NCBI GenBank assembly: GCA_016938245.1
Contig: JAFGUY010000090.1
Location: forward strand, 1 to 6,803
Length of the DNA: 6,803 nt
Origin: Candidatus Omnitrophota bacterium
GTDB taxonomy: Bacteria; Omnitrophota; Gorgyraeia; Gygaellales; Profunditerraquicolaceae
Direction of reading: 5' to 3'
Shown: positions 1 to 6,668 of the stretch, one piece after another
Position numbering within the stretch: position 1 is the first letter of the stretch
Layout: every line of letters starts with the position of its first letter
Notes under the pieces: model-generated
What the model saw: the letters and a program-made list of their open reading frames with translations, nothing else
Told to the model about the DNA's origin: nothing
The model's database searches: none
Program-made: the position numbers and the translations under genes

Positions 1-23
1 AATTTAATATTCCTTGCGGGAAG

Positions 24-30
24 AGGAGGT
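24..30 (+). promoter_or_regulatory. Ribosome binding site that fixes the lipoprotein start
   Basis: AGGAGGT lies 4 nt upstream of a GTG codon at 35. The reading frame is open further upstream to a TTG at 14, but that start would place the strong Shine-Dalgarno inside the coding region. It would also put charged residues (REEEVE) ahead of the signal peptide. The GTG at 35 gives a normal lipoprotein signal sequence, so it is preferred. Confidence 0.75.
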
Positions 31-34
31 AGAA

Positions 35-943
35 GTGGCATATAAGCTAATCTCTTTTTTTGCGGTATCTTTATTGGCTGTTGGGGTTTTAGGCTGTGAT
101 AAATTCAATTTTGGCAGTCGTAAAAAAGAGGTAAAGGTCATTGCGGCCCCGACAATACAGGCAAAAGGAGCGGTAGTTGTAAAAGTCAACAATATGACCT
201 ATGGCTTAGAGGACCTTAAAGATGAGATCGATGGTTACAATGCCAATGTCCCAGATGACCGCCCCGAGCAGAAGATCACCACCAGGGAGCAAAAAATAAA
301 TTACCTTAGGAATGAAGTTGTCCGTCGGCTCCTGATTTATCAAAATGCTTTGGATAAAGGATTGGACAGGAACGAGGAGGTAAGGCAGGCGCTTGAGAAA
401 AATAAAGAGGACCTTATGGTCGTTCAGAACATCAAAGAGATAACCAAGAATATCGATGTTACCTCCAAGGAGATTGAAGATTATTATAATACATATAAAG
501 ATCAGCTTAAGGAGCCGCAGGAGCGCCAGATCTCCGAAATCGTCGTCGGAAGCGAGCAGGAGGCAAGGGATATATTGATCCAGCTTCTCCAGGGTTCTGA
601 TTTTGCCGCATTGGCCAGGAGCAATTCTAGGGCGCCAAGCGCTAAAAACGGCGGAGATTTAGGTTTTATCAAAAAGGGGCAGAAATCTGCCCAGTTTGAC
701 GCTGCGGCATTTTCAGATACTTTAGATGTCGGCAAGATCAGCAATATATTTAGAACCTCTGACGGATATTGTATCATTAAACTGGCGGCAGAACGCGGAG
801 GCAAACAGAAACCTTTATCCGAGATGTGGGATGATATAAAGCGCGGGTTTATTTTCTTAAAACAGCAGCAGGCGATCGACGATCTGACCGGTAAACTTTC
901 CCGTGATGCTAAGATAGAAGTATACGAAGGAGAGATAAAATAA
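35..943 (+). CDS. Periplasmic lipoprotein of the PpiC/SurA (parvulin-type) chaperone family
   Basis: Predicted 302 residues from the GTG at 35. The N-terminus is a short lipoprotein signal: one Lys, a hydrophobic stretch, then a lipobox ending VLGC with the lipidated Cys at residue 21. A helical SurA_N-like region follows (about residues 45-160), then a parvulin domain (about 164-253) recognisable by GSDFAALA, GGDLGFIKKGQ, AAFS, GKIS and GYCIIKL. Family role: envelope-anchored folding helper or peptidyl-prolyl isomerase. Two positions usually His in active parvulins appear replaced: the HIL-type motif reads SEIVV, with Glu near residue 168, and GYHII reads GYCII, with Cys near 246. A holdase role may therefore be likelier than catalysis; this is inferred from motif alignment by eye. 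The stop overlaps the cpaB start by 1 nt (TAATG), so translational coupling is likely, and the context suggests service to the pilus machinery. The family is secure; the client is unknown. Confidence 0.9.
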   Translation: MAYKLISFFAVSLLAVGVLGCDKFNFGSRKKEVKVIAAPTIQAKGAVVVKVNNMTYGLEDLKDEIDGYNANVPDDRPEQKITTREQKINYLRNEVVRRLLIYQNALDKGLDRNEEVRQALEKNKEDLMVVQNIKEITKNIDVTSKEIEDYYNTYKDQLKEPQERQISEIVVGSEQEARDILIQLLQGSDFAALARSNSRAPSAKNGGDLGFIKKGQKSAQFDAAAFSDTLDVGKISNIFRTSDGYCIIKLAAERGGKQKPLSEMWDDIKRGFIFLKQQQAIDDLTGKLSRDAKIEVYEGEIK

Positions 944-1845
944 TGGCCATCGAAAAACAGAAACTTATTCTGATCAGCGGGGTAGTTTTAGGGATAGCCG
1001 CAAGTGTAATGACGAAGATGTACTTGGACCAGCAGCAGCAGGCGGCCCAGGAAAAAGCCAGGAGGGTAATTGCTAACATGCAGGCCGATCAGGCAGCTGT
1101 CCTAATATCTAAACAGGATATCCCGGAAGGGGCAGTTATAGAGGCAGGAATGCTTGAGACAGCAATTGTTCCGAATCAATTTATCCAGCCCCAGGCAGTG
1201 ACTTCTTTGGACAGGATTGCGGATATGGTTACTGTTGCCCCGATCTCCAAAGGCGAACAGATAACACTTTCTAAGCTTGCTGCCAGCAGGAGAGGCGGAG
1301 GCGGAGCCCTTTCGGGGGTTACCCCGTCGGGAAAAAGGGCCATTACCATTGTGGTAGATAATATTGCTTCTTTATCAGGAATGATCAGGCCGGGTGATTA
1401 TGTAGATGTCCTTGCTATGATACAGATTCCCATGCAGGGGGCCGAAGGCCAGATAATAGAGCAGATGACCGTTGTCCCTCTTTTTCAGAACATCTTAGTT
1501 TTGGCAGTCGGGTCCAATACCGGAGGTATGTTGGAGGGAGCCAGTAGATATGCGGAGAAAGATACCTCCGGAGGTAATTCCCTGATCACTCTGGCATTAA
1601 GGCCGCAGGAAGCCAATTTAATCGCTTTTATACAGGAGCAGGGAAAGATCCGCCTGGTTATGCGTTCCCCGGCTGATGCTAAGGTTGAGGCAATACCGCC
1701 GGCCAATTGGGATACCTTTTTTCAATACATCATGCCGTTGAAAAGCAACGGTGCAGATGTTGATACTGTCGAATATGTTGATACTGTCGAATATGTGGAA
1801 GTGCTGCGCGGGTTAAATAAGGAAAAAGTCCCTTTATCAAAATAA
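943..1845 (+). CDS. cpaB: Flp/Tad pilus assembly protein CpaB (RcpC)
   Basis: Predicted 300 residues. An N-terminal membrane segment (about residues 8-28) anchors the protein, with the rest in the periplasm. Next come a Gln/Ala-rich stretch, a SAF domain (about 51-112: SKQDIPEGAVIEAGML, then VAPISKGEQIT), a Gly-rich linker (RRGGGG, 116-121), and the CpaB/RcpC domain (about 130-243), with GMIRPGDYVDVLA and LITLALRPQEANLIAF typical of the family. CpaB proteins act in the periplasm with the Tad secretin, and the secretin follows here, which supports the call. The start is ATG at 943 inside TAATG, with AAGGAG at 927-932 as ribosome binding site. Near the C-terminus residues 273-284 are an exact six-residue duplication (VDTVEY twice) caused by an 18-bp tandem repeat. 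Length is normal for the family. Confidence 0.93.
   Translation: MAIEKQKLILISGVVLGIAASVMTKMYLDQQQQAAQEKARRVIANMQADQAAVLISKQDIPEGAVIEAGMLETAIVPNQFIQPQAVTSLDRIADMVTVAPISKGEQITLSKLAASRRGGGGALSGVTPSGKRAITIVVDNIASLSGMIRPGDYVDVLAMIQIPMQGAEGQIIEQMTVVPLFQNILVLAVGSNTGGMLEGASRYAEKDTSGGNSLITLALRPQEANLIAFIQEQGKIRLVMRSPADAKVEAIPPANWDTFFQYIMPLKSNGADVDTVEYVDTVEYVEVLRGLNKEKVPLSK
1759..1794 (+). repeat. 18-bp perfect tandem duplication inside cpaB
   Basis: Two exact copies of GTTGATACTGTCGAATAT lie head to tail (1759-1776 and 1777-1794), and the identity runs on two further bases (GT). The unit is a multiple of three, so it duplicates VDTVEY without breaking the frame. It sits in the poorly conserved tail after the RcpC domain. 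Exact nucleotide identity suggests a recent slippage or duplication event. Confidence 0.95.
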
Positions 1846-1896
1846 CACTCCGCGTTTATAGAGAATTACGCGGGTGTGCCCTTCTGGGCAAAGGAG
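1846..1896 (+). promoter_or_regulatory. Two adjacent stem-loops ending at the secretin ribosome binding site
   Basis: The 55-nt gap between cpaB and the secretin gene is largely self-complementary. Stem-loop 1 pairs CCGCGT (1850-1855) with ACGCGG (1868-1873) around a 12-nt loop, and can extend by CAC (1846-1848) with GTG (1874-1876) if T1849 bulges. Stem-loop 2 pairs TGCCC (1877-1881) with GGGCA (1886-1890) around TTCT. The Shine-Dalgarno AAGGAG (1891-1896) begins at the next base and lies 4 nt before the ATG at 1901. There is no U-run, so this is not a classical terminator. Control of secretin translation or mRNA processing between the two genes is plausible. The pairing is seen directly; the function is inferred. 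Confidence 0.5.
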
Positions 1897-1900
1897 AAAA

Positions 1901-3499
1901 ATGAGAAAGTTATTTTTTGGCATATTCTGCATAGCTACCTTTATTACCCTGCTGCCTTTTAAGGGTTATTCCGTTGACATTACGGATGAAGAAATCCATC
2001 TTTATGTAGGCCAGCCCAAAGTCATTTCTGTCAGCTCGCCAAAGAGGGTGGCTGTAGGCAATCCTGCGATTGCCGATGTCGCTAACATAAGTAAAAACGA
2101 AATTACGGTTAATCCTAAATCAGCCGGGCATACCACTCTTATTGTCTGGGACAATTTCGGAGAACAGCCATATTCTTTAAAGGTGTTTGCCGAAGATACC
2201 TCGATAATCAAGCGCCGTATAGATAACCTGCTTGCGACATTAAACCTGCCTGATGTTTACACCAAGGGCGAGGATGAAGAAGGAAAAGTGCTTCTTTTGG
2301 GAAGCGTAAAGAGCATTAAAGATAAAGAAAGGGTTGCTGCGGCATTGGTGCAGGTTAAAGATAAGACGGTTGATTTGGTCGCGGTAAAGGAAGAAGAGGC
2401 AGTTATAGAAATCGATGTTCAGATAATCGAATTGAACAGAGGATCGCAGGATACCCTGGGATTTACCTGGCCCGGTTCGATGACTTTAACCGAAGTTGCT
2501 TCTCCGGGTATACAGGCAGCAGGCATAAGCTGGGGTAAGTTATTCAGAGTAGCCAAGGAGAGCCGCGCCGCTTTTACTTTAAAACTTGATGCCCTGATAC
2601 AGGAGGGTAAGGCGCGTATCCTTTCCCGACCGAGGCTCTCCTGTCAGAGCGGTAAAGAGGCCAAGCTTGTTGTCGGCGGAGAGGTTCCGGTATTAAGCGG
2701 CACAGCTACTCCTGCTTCAGGCCAGGGGCAGATCGGAGTCGGTTCCACTACCAGTGCTACGGTAGAATATAAAGAATACGGGATTGTCCTTAATATAAAA
2801 CCGAGGCTGGAGGATTCCGGCCGTATTCACCTTAATTTAGACATAGAGGTTAGCGAACTCGGGGACCAGGTTGCTACTTCTTATGCCTTAGCTTATACTT
2901 TTACCAAGCGCCAGACAACCACGGAGATCTTCCTTGACGACGGACAGACCATGGCTTTGGGAGGGCTGATAAAAAAGAAGAGCGCAGAGGAAATCAGAAA
3001 ATTCCCCTGGCTTTCGGATGTCCCTGTTTTGGGAGCATTCTTCAGGCAAAGGACCACCCAGGAGGGCTGGAACTCCGATATAGATAAGGTTAAGGATACC
3101 GAATTATTCATCACCCTTACTCCTCATTTAGTCAGCCGTGCAGGATTAAGCAAAGAATTAAAGGCCGCCCCGGACAATATCCCTACGGTTGCCGATGACG
3201 ACATAGCTGACCCGGTTTTAAAATACTCAAAGCTTATACAGAAAAAGATCCTTGATACTTTTTCTTATCCTCAAGCAGCCCGTGAGGCAGGATTTCAGGG
3301 GACAGTTAAGTTGAGCCTGAAACTTTCTCATCAGGGGAACCTGCTGGATTTAAAGGTCAAGGAGCCTTCTGCTTACCGGGTGCTTGATGATGACGCCTTT
3401 AAAACGGCGCAAGAAGCTTCCCCTTATCCCCCTTTTCCTTCGACGATAAAAGAGAAGGATCTTTGGGTGGATATCCCTATAAGCTACCAATTGAACTGA
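1901..3499 (+). CDS. cpaC: CpaC-type pilus secretin with a C-terminal TonB-like domain
   Basis: Predicted 532 residues from ATG 1901, chosen because AAGGAG precedes it and the protein then opens with a signal peptide (MRKLFFGIFC, hydrophobic to about residue 20). An in-frame GTG at 1874 falls inside the hairpin region and is less likely. Domains: pilus-assembly N-terminal domain (about 27-97; AVGNPAIADVANIS, GHTTLIVWD), a BON-like segment (about 100-165), and the secretin core (about 225-410; LIQEGKARILSRPRL, GGEVPVLSG, EYGIVLNIKPRL, LDDGQTMALGGLI, FPWLSDVPVLGAFF, ELFITLTPHLV). Residues about 440-531 match the TonB C-terminal family: YPQAAREAGFQGTV, SHQGNLLDLKV, LDDDAF, YPPFP. The secretin should form the outer-membrane ring through which the pilus or cargo passes. 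The TonB-like tail is unusual and should lie in the periplasm, where it might contact the cell wall or a partner protein; that is inference. It follows cpaB and precedes the ATPase gene by 4 nt. Confidence 0.93.
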   Translation: MRKLFFGIFCIATFITLLPFKGYSVDITDEEIHLYVGQPKVISVSSPKRVAVGNPAIADVANISKNEITVNPKSAGHTTLIVWDNFGEQPYSLKVFAEDTSIIKRRIDNLLATLNLPDVYTKGEDEEGKVLLLGSVKSIKDKERVAAALVQVKDKTVDLVAVKEEEAVIEIDVQIIELNRGSQDTLGFTWPGSMTLTEVASPGIQAAGISWGKLFRVAKESRAAFTLKLDALIQEGKARILSRPRLSCQSGKEAKLVVGGEVPVLSGTATPASGQGQIGVGSTTSATVEYKEYGIVLNIKPRLEDSGRIHLNLDIEVSELGDQVATSYALAYTFTKRQTTTEIFLDDGQTMALGGLIKKKSAEEIRKFPWLSDVPVLGAFFRQRTTQEGWNSDIDKVKDTELFITLTPHLVSRAGLSKELKAAPDNIPTVADDDIADPVLKYSKLIQKKILDTFSYPQAAREAGFQGTVKLSLKLSHQGNLLDLKVKEPSAYRVLDDDAFKTAQEASPYPPFPSTIKEKDLWVDIPISYQLN

Positions 3500-3503
3500 T
3501 AAG

Positions 3504-5663
3504 ATGGCCAAAACTATAGCAATATTCAGCACTAAAGGCGGCGTAGGCAAAACCTTGATTGCCGCAAATCTTGCGGTATCCCTGGCGCAGGAAGGAAAAC
3601 GTGTCTGCGTGATCGACCTGGATACCCAGGTCGTAGGCGATATGGCGCATATGCTGGGTTTGGCTCCCCAGAAGTGCATGGCTGATCTTATGGTCTTCCT
3701 CAAGAAACAGCCCCAGCTCACCAAGAAGCAGGATTTTGTGATCAAGAGCAAACTCAATAACGTTGATTTTCTCGCCGGGGTACTAAAGCCGCAGCAGTCA
3801 GGATACCTTTACCCGGAAAAACTCCCCGAAGTCGTGGCTTTTTTTGAGAAAGATTATGACTATATCATTATCGACGCAGGCAAGAGTTTCAGCGACGTAT
3901 TTCTTTCTGCTTTAAACCAGGCCAACCTTATTCTTCTGGTAGTTACTCCCGATGTGCTTTCAGTGTATCAGACTAAGTGGGCTCTGGATACTTTGCAATT
4001 TTTGTATTTCCCCGTGGGGATGATAAAGCTTGTGCTTAATCGCGCGAAATCTTTATCAAGCATCAGCTGGCAGGAGATCAGGGTTAATCTGCCTGTAGAT
4101 ATAATCCAAAAGATCCCTTCAGAAGGCAAACTGGTTAACCATGCAGTCAATGAAGGCATACCTGTAGTTATTGATTTCCCGCGTTCCAAGATCGCTTTAT
4201 CATTCCTTGAGCTTGCCGATATTCTGATCACCGGTAAAGGCATGTTTGTCGAGCGCAGGAATATCGACCAGATCAAAATAAAAGAGGCAGCCAGGGAAAA
4301 GCCCGGGCAGTTCTGGGCATCGCAGGATTTAATGGAATTGGTCCTTGAGCCGGATGTAGACGAGGACAAGGATGAGATATTAATCCTCAAGCGCAGGATA
4401 CATTCGCGCTTGCTTGAGAACATGAATATCAAGAAGCTGGCCCTCAATGTTTTTACCGACCATAAAAAAGCCAAAGAGGTAAAGGATAAGGCGAAGGCGA
4501 TAGTCGCTAATCTTCTGGTAGAGGAGGCAGGCAGTTTCATTCCTTCCCAAGAAGTGAGAAAGAAACTGATCAAAGAGATTTTGGATGAAGCCCTGGGGCT
4601 GGGTGTTTTGGAGGACCTTTTAGCCGACCCGGATATTACCGACATCATGGTCAACAATAAAAATGAGGTTTATATCGAAAGGCACGGTAAGATTGAGTTG
4701 ACCAGCAAAAAATTCCTTTCTAATGAACAGGTCAGGACGATAATCGAGCGTATTATTGCTCCCATCGGCAGGCGAATCGATGAATCGGTGCCGATGGTCG
4801 ATGCGCGCCTTACAGACGGCTCACGCGTAAATGCGATTATCTCTCCGCTTTCCTTGACTGGGCCGACGCTAACAATCAGGAAGTTCCGTAAAGAAAGGTA
4901 TAAAACAAATGACCTGCTTAACTTCGGGACTCTGACTCCTGCAATGGCGGATTTTATCAAGGCGTGCGTTTTATGCCGCAAAAATATAATCGTCTCCGGA
5001 GGAACAGGTTCCGGTAAGACTACGGTTTTAAACGCCCTTTCAGAGTATATACCCGAAGGCGAGCGGATTATAACTTTAGAGGATGCCGCGGAGTTAAAAT
5101 TAAACCAGCAGCATTGGGTGAGGCTTGAGTCGCGGCCGCCCAACATCGAAAGCAAAGGCGCCTTTTCCATAAGAGACCTTTTCCGTAATTCCCTGCGTAT
5201 GCGGCCGGACAGGATTATCGTCGGAGAATGCCGCGGAAGCGAATCTCTGGACATGTTGCAGGCGATGAATACAGGCCATGACGGCTCAATGACCACGGTC
5301 CATGCCAATTCACCTATGGATGTGTTGAGCAGGCTTGATTCAATGATCCTTATGTCCGGGGTTGAGCTGCCGATGAGGGCAATCCGGGAGATGGTGGCAT
5401 CCGCAGTCGATATAATCGTGCACACTGCACGGCTTTCGGATGGCACGCGTAAAGTCATGGCTGTTGCCGAGATTGCCGGAATGAAGGATGAGATGCACAT
5501 AAATATCAATGATATATTTATTTTCAAGCAGACAGGAGTAGATCTGCAGGGGAAGGTCTTAGGATATTTTACAGCCACCGGACATAAGCCCACATTTATG
5601 GATAAGATCCGCGTGCGCGGCATCGACATCTCCGATGAAATATTTAAGCCCTCCCGTTCCTAA
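3504..5663 (+). CDS. CpaE/TadZ-like ParA ATPase fused to CpaF/TadA pilus motor ATPase
   Basis: Predicted 719 residues in one uninterrupted frame. Residues 1-245 are a ParA/MinD-type ATPase as in CpaE/TadZ: deviant Walker A KGGVGKT (11-17), the VCVIDLDTQ motif (34-42) and Walker B IIIDAG (121-126). The N-terminal receiver-like domain common in CpaE/TadZ is absent. After a linker (about 246-292) comes a full-length CpaF/TadA secretion ATPase: helical N-domain with LKRRIHSRLLE (295-305), DPDITDIMVN (375-384), Walker A GGTGSGKTT (499-507), Asp box TLEDAAEL (524-531), Walker B RIIVGECRGSE (570-580) and His box GHDGSMTTVHANS (591-603). All key nucleotide-binding residues are present in both halves, so both may be active. 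Expected role: cytoplasmic hexameric motor at the inner membrane, joined to a positioning ATPase. The ATG lies 4 nt past the secretin stop with no clear Shine-Dalgarno, so translation is probably coupled. The TAA stop lies within a REP-like element. Confidence 0.93.
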   Translation: MAKTIAIFSTKGGVGKTLIAANLAVSLAQEGKRVCVIDLDTQVVGDMAHMLGLAPQKCMADLMVFLKKQPQLTKKQDFVIKSKLNNVDFLAGVLKPQQSGYLYPEKLPEVVAFFEKDYDYIIIDAGKSFSDVFLSALNQANLILLVVTPDVLSVYQTKWALDTLQFLYFPVGMIKLVLNRAKSLSSISWQEIRVNLPVDIIQKIPSEGKLVNHAVNEGIPVVIDFPRSKIALSFLELADILITGKGMFVERRNIDQIKIKEAAREKPGQFWASQDLMELVLEPDVDEDKDEILILKRRIHSRLLENMNIKKLALNVFTDHKKAKEVKDKAKAIVANLLVEEAGSFIPSQEVRKKLIKEILDEALGLGVLEDLLADPDITDIMVNNKNEVYIERHGKIELTSKKFLSNEQVRTIIERIIAPIGRRIDESVPMVDARLTDGSRVNAIISPLSLTGPTLTIRKFRKERYKTNDLLNFGTLTPAMADFIKACVLCRKNIIVSGGTGSGKTTVLNALSEYIPEGERIITLEDAAELKLNQQHWVRLESRPPNIESKGAFSIRDLFRNSLRMRPDRIIVGECRGSESLDMLQAMNTGHDGSMTTVHANSPMDVLSRLDSMILMSGVELPMRAIREMVASAVDIIVHTARLSDGTRKVMAVAEIAGMKDEMHININDIFIFKQTGVDLQGKVLGYFTATGHKPTFMDKIRVRGIDISDEIFKPSRS

Positions 5664-5708
5664 CCCAAAGCAGGGTCAGACACTGTGCCAATCGGCAGGG
5701 TGGCACCC
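5659..5708 (+). repeat. REP-like element, copy 1
   Basis: This 50-nt element is 42/50 identical to 6062-6111 and shares a 25-nt core (23/25) with the - strand of 6685-6709. It begins CCTAACCC, continues AAAGCAGGGT, and contains AGGGTCAGACACTG. Its right half folds as GTGCCA (5685-5690) with TGGCAC (5701-5706) around a 10-nt loop. The left half can pair CCTAACCC with GGGTCAGA imperfectly. TAA at 5661-5663 is the stop codon of the fused ATPase gene. The element may also act as a barrier or attenuator between that gene and the DUF192 gene. Confidence 0.8.
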
Positions 5709-5719
5709 ACAAAGATAAA

Positions 5720-6061
5720 ATGAAAATATTGAATATAACGAAGGATTGCATACTCGCAGATAGGGTTTTTCTGGCGGATAGCTTTTTGGCAAGAATAAAA
5801 GGATTACTTGGCTTTAAGTCTTTAGATGTCGGCCAGGCGATGATCATACGGCCTTGTAATTCCGTACATACATTCTTTATGCACTTTCCCATCGATGTAT
5901 TATTCGTAGATAAAAATAATAGAGTAGCCAAAATAATAAAGCGCATGAAACCTTTTAGGGTTTCTCTGATGTGCACAAGATCAAAGTCCGTTATTGAGCT
6001 TCCTGCCGGAATAATCAATTCTTCAAACACATCAACGGGGGACATGTTAGAGATTCAATAG
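5720..6061 (+). CDS. DUF192 family protein
   Basis: Predicted 113 residues, close to the usual size of a single DUF192 (PF02643) domain. Family motifs are present: RIKGLLG (25-31), PCNSVHTFFMHFPIDVLFVDK (45-65), MKPFR (76-80), SVIELPAG (90-97) and STGDML (105-110). No signal peptide or membrane segment is evident in the predicted product. The biochemical function of the family is not known to me. The start at 5720 lies 11 nt after REP copy 1, and upstream there is only AAAGATAAA, a poor Shine-Dalgarno, so initiation may be weak. Its TAG stop at 6059-6061 abuts REP copy 2. The gene looks more AT-rich than the pilus genes. It could be the last member of the pilus operon or an independent gene; the REP element in between leaves this open. 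Confidence 0.88.
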   Translation: MKILNITKDCILADRVFLADSFLARIKGLLGFKSLDVGQAMIIRPCNSVHTFFMHFPIDVLFVDKNNRVAKIIKRMKPFRVSLMCTRSKSVIELPAGIINSSNTSTGDMLEIQ

Positions 6062-6111
6062 CCTAACCCAAAGCAGGGTTAGGCACTGTGCCAGTCGGGA
6101 AGGTGGCCCTT
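6062..6111 (+). repeat. REP-like element, copy 2 (left flank of the RAYT gene)
   Basis: The element starts at the base after the DUF192 stop. Its left half is a perfect 8-bp stem, CCTAACCC (6062-6069) with GGGTTAGG (6076-6083), around the loop AAAGCA. The change from copy 1 (TCAGA to TTAGG) restores the pairing, which looks compensatory. The right half pairs GCCA (6090-6093) with TGGC (6104-6107) around a 10-nt loop. It has the same orientation as copy 1 and ends 11 nt before the RAYT stop codon on the opposite strand. Confidence 0.82.
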
Positions 6112-6122
6112 ACGGAAAAAAA

Positions 6123-6605
6123 TTAAGAATTCTCGATTTCGCTAAACAGACCATCTTTTTTATTCTGCATTCTGCTTTGACAGCTAGACCAGGGGTAGTA
6201 GGCAGGCCTTTCGATTATTTTCGCTCTTACCGGATTAAGCTCCACATATTCAATACAATCGATAAGGTAACTGTTATTTTGGATTAACATGTTTTTATAT
6301 CGCCCCTGCCAGAGATGCCCGACCTTATCATACTTTTGATTGAACCATATAGTATATGTTTGGTTTAACCCCTGGACGATCTTCTGTAGATCCTTGCCTT
6401 GATTAATTCTTATAATAAGATGCACATGATTAGGCATCAAGCAATAGCCGAATAATTTAAACCGAAACTTGTACTTGTAATGTTTTAATATTTCAAGATA
6501 TTTTTGGTAATCTTCGTGATCTAGGAATGTCTTCTGTTTTTGATTACCCCTTGCCATGACGTGATGGATAGAATTGTCAATAATTAATCTGATCGGCCTG
6601 GACAT
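6123..6605 (-). CDS. REP-associated tyrosine transposase (RAYT, Y1/IS200-like family)
   Basis: Predicted 160 residues on the - strand. Motifs of the Y1 transposase family (PF01797, RAYT branch): HHVMARGNQKQ (14-24), LMPNHVHLII (56-65) holding the HUH-type metal-binding pair His60/His62, GHLWQGRYK (96-104), and YVELNPVRA (120-128) with the likely catalytic Tyr120 (Tyr113 is an alternative), followed by YPWSS (137-141). The enzyme would nick and rejoin single-stranded DNA at REP hairpins through a 5'-phosphotyrosine link. The start ATG at 6605 has AGGAGG 7 nt upstream. Nothing essential appears missing, although there is only a short tail after the Y1 domain. The gene is more AT-rich than the pilus block and is flanked by REP-like repeats, consistent with independent acquisition. 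A classical IS200/IS605 TnpA is less likely given the ARGN and YPWSS motifs and the REP context. Confidence 0.92.
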   Translation of the reverse strand: MSRPIRLIIDNSIHHVMARGNQKQKTFLDHEDYQKYLEILKHYKYKFRFKLFGYCLMPNHVHLIIRINQGKDLQKIVQGLNQTYTIWFNQKYDKVGHLWQGRYKNMLIQNNSYLIDCIEYVELNPVRAKIIERPAYYPWSSCQSRMQNKKDGLFSEIENS

Positions 6606-6612
6606 TTCGTCG

Positions 6613-6618
6613 CCTCCT
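6613..6618 (-). promoter_or_regulatory. Ribosome binding site of the RAYT gene
   Basis: CCTCCT on the + strand reads AGGAGG on the - strand, 7 nt before the ATG at 6605-6603. It is a consensus site and fixes the start of the transposase. Confidence 0.85.
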
Positions 6619-6662
6619 GATGTAATAGACGTAAAGCATACAGGAATCTAACTTTATTTTTA

Positions 6663-6668
6663 ATTATA
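6663..6668 (-). promoter_or_regulatory. Possible -10 box of the RAYT gene, next to REP copy 3
   Basis: ATTATA on the + strand reads TATAAT on the - strand, a perfect sigma70-type -10 hexamer about 58 nt upstream of the RAYT start. No good -35 hexamer is seen 16-18 bp upstream, where the sequence belongs to the REP element (GCGCCA and neighbours). This is only a candidate; AT-rich DNA gives such matches by chance. Confidence 0.3.

Noticed and set aside
14..34. TTG at 14 as start of the lipoprotein gene
   Set aside because: It would put the strong AGGAGGT inside the gene and add acidic residues before the signal peptide. GTG at 35 explains both features better.
1315..1325. GGGG-TTA-CCCC hairpin inside cpaB
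   Set aside because: Short stem in coding sequence at the Gly-rich linker; probably a by-product of codon choice.
1874..1900. GTG at 1874 as start of the secretin
   Set aside because: It falls within the paired region and lacks a Shine-Dalgarno. ATG 1901 has AAGGAG and begins a proper signal peptide.
3968..4657. 229-codon open frame on the - strand opposite the CpaE half and linker
   Set aside because: Antisense shadow of a well-supported gene, with low-complexity Ser-rich translation and no family motif.
4670..5629. 319-codon open frame on the - strand opposite the TadA half
   Set aside because: It lies entirely antisense to a coding region with all TadA motifs. The translation is Ser/Ile/Arg-rich, has no recognisable domain and no ribosome binding site was seen.
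5659..6111. Direct repeats as part of a CRISPR array or riboswitch
   Set aside because: Only two like-oriented copies ~400 bp apart with a gene between, plus an inverted third beside a RAYT gene, which fits REP elements. No CRISPR spacing or known riboswitch core was recognised.
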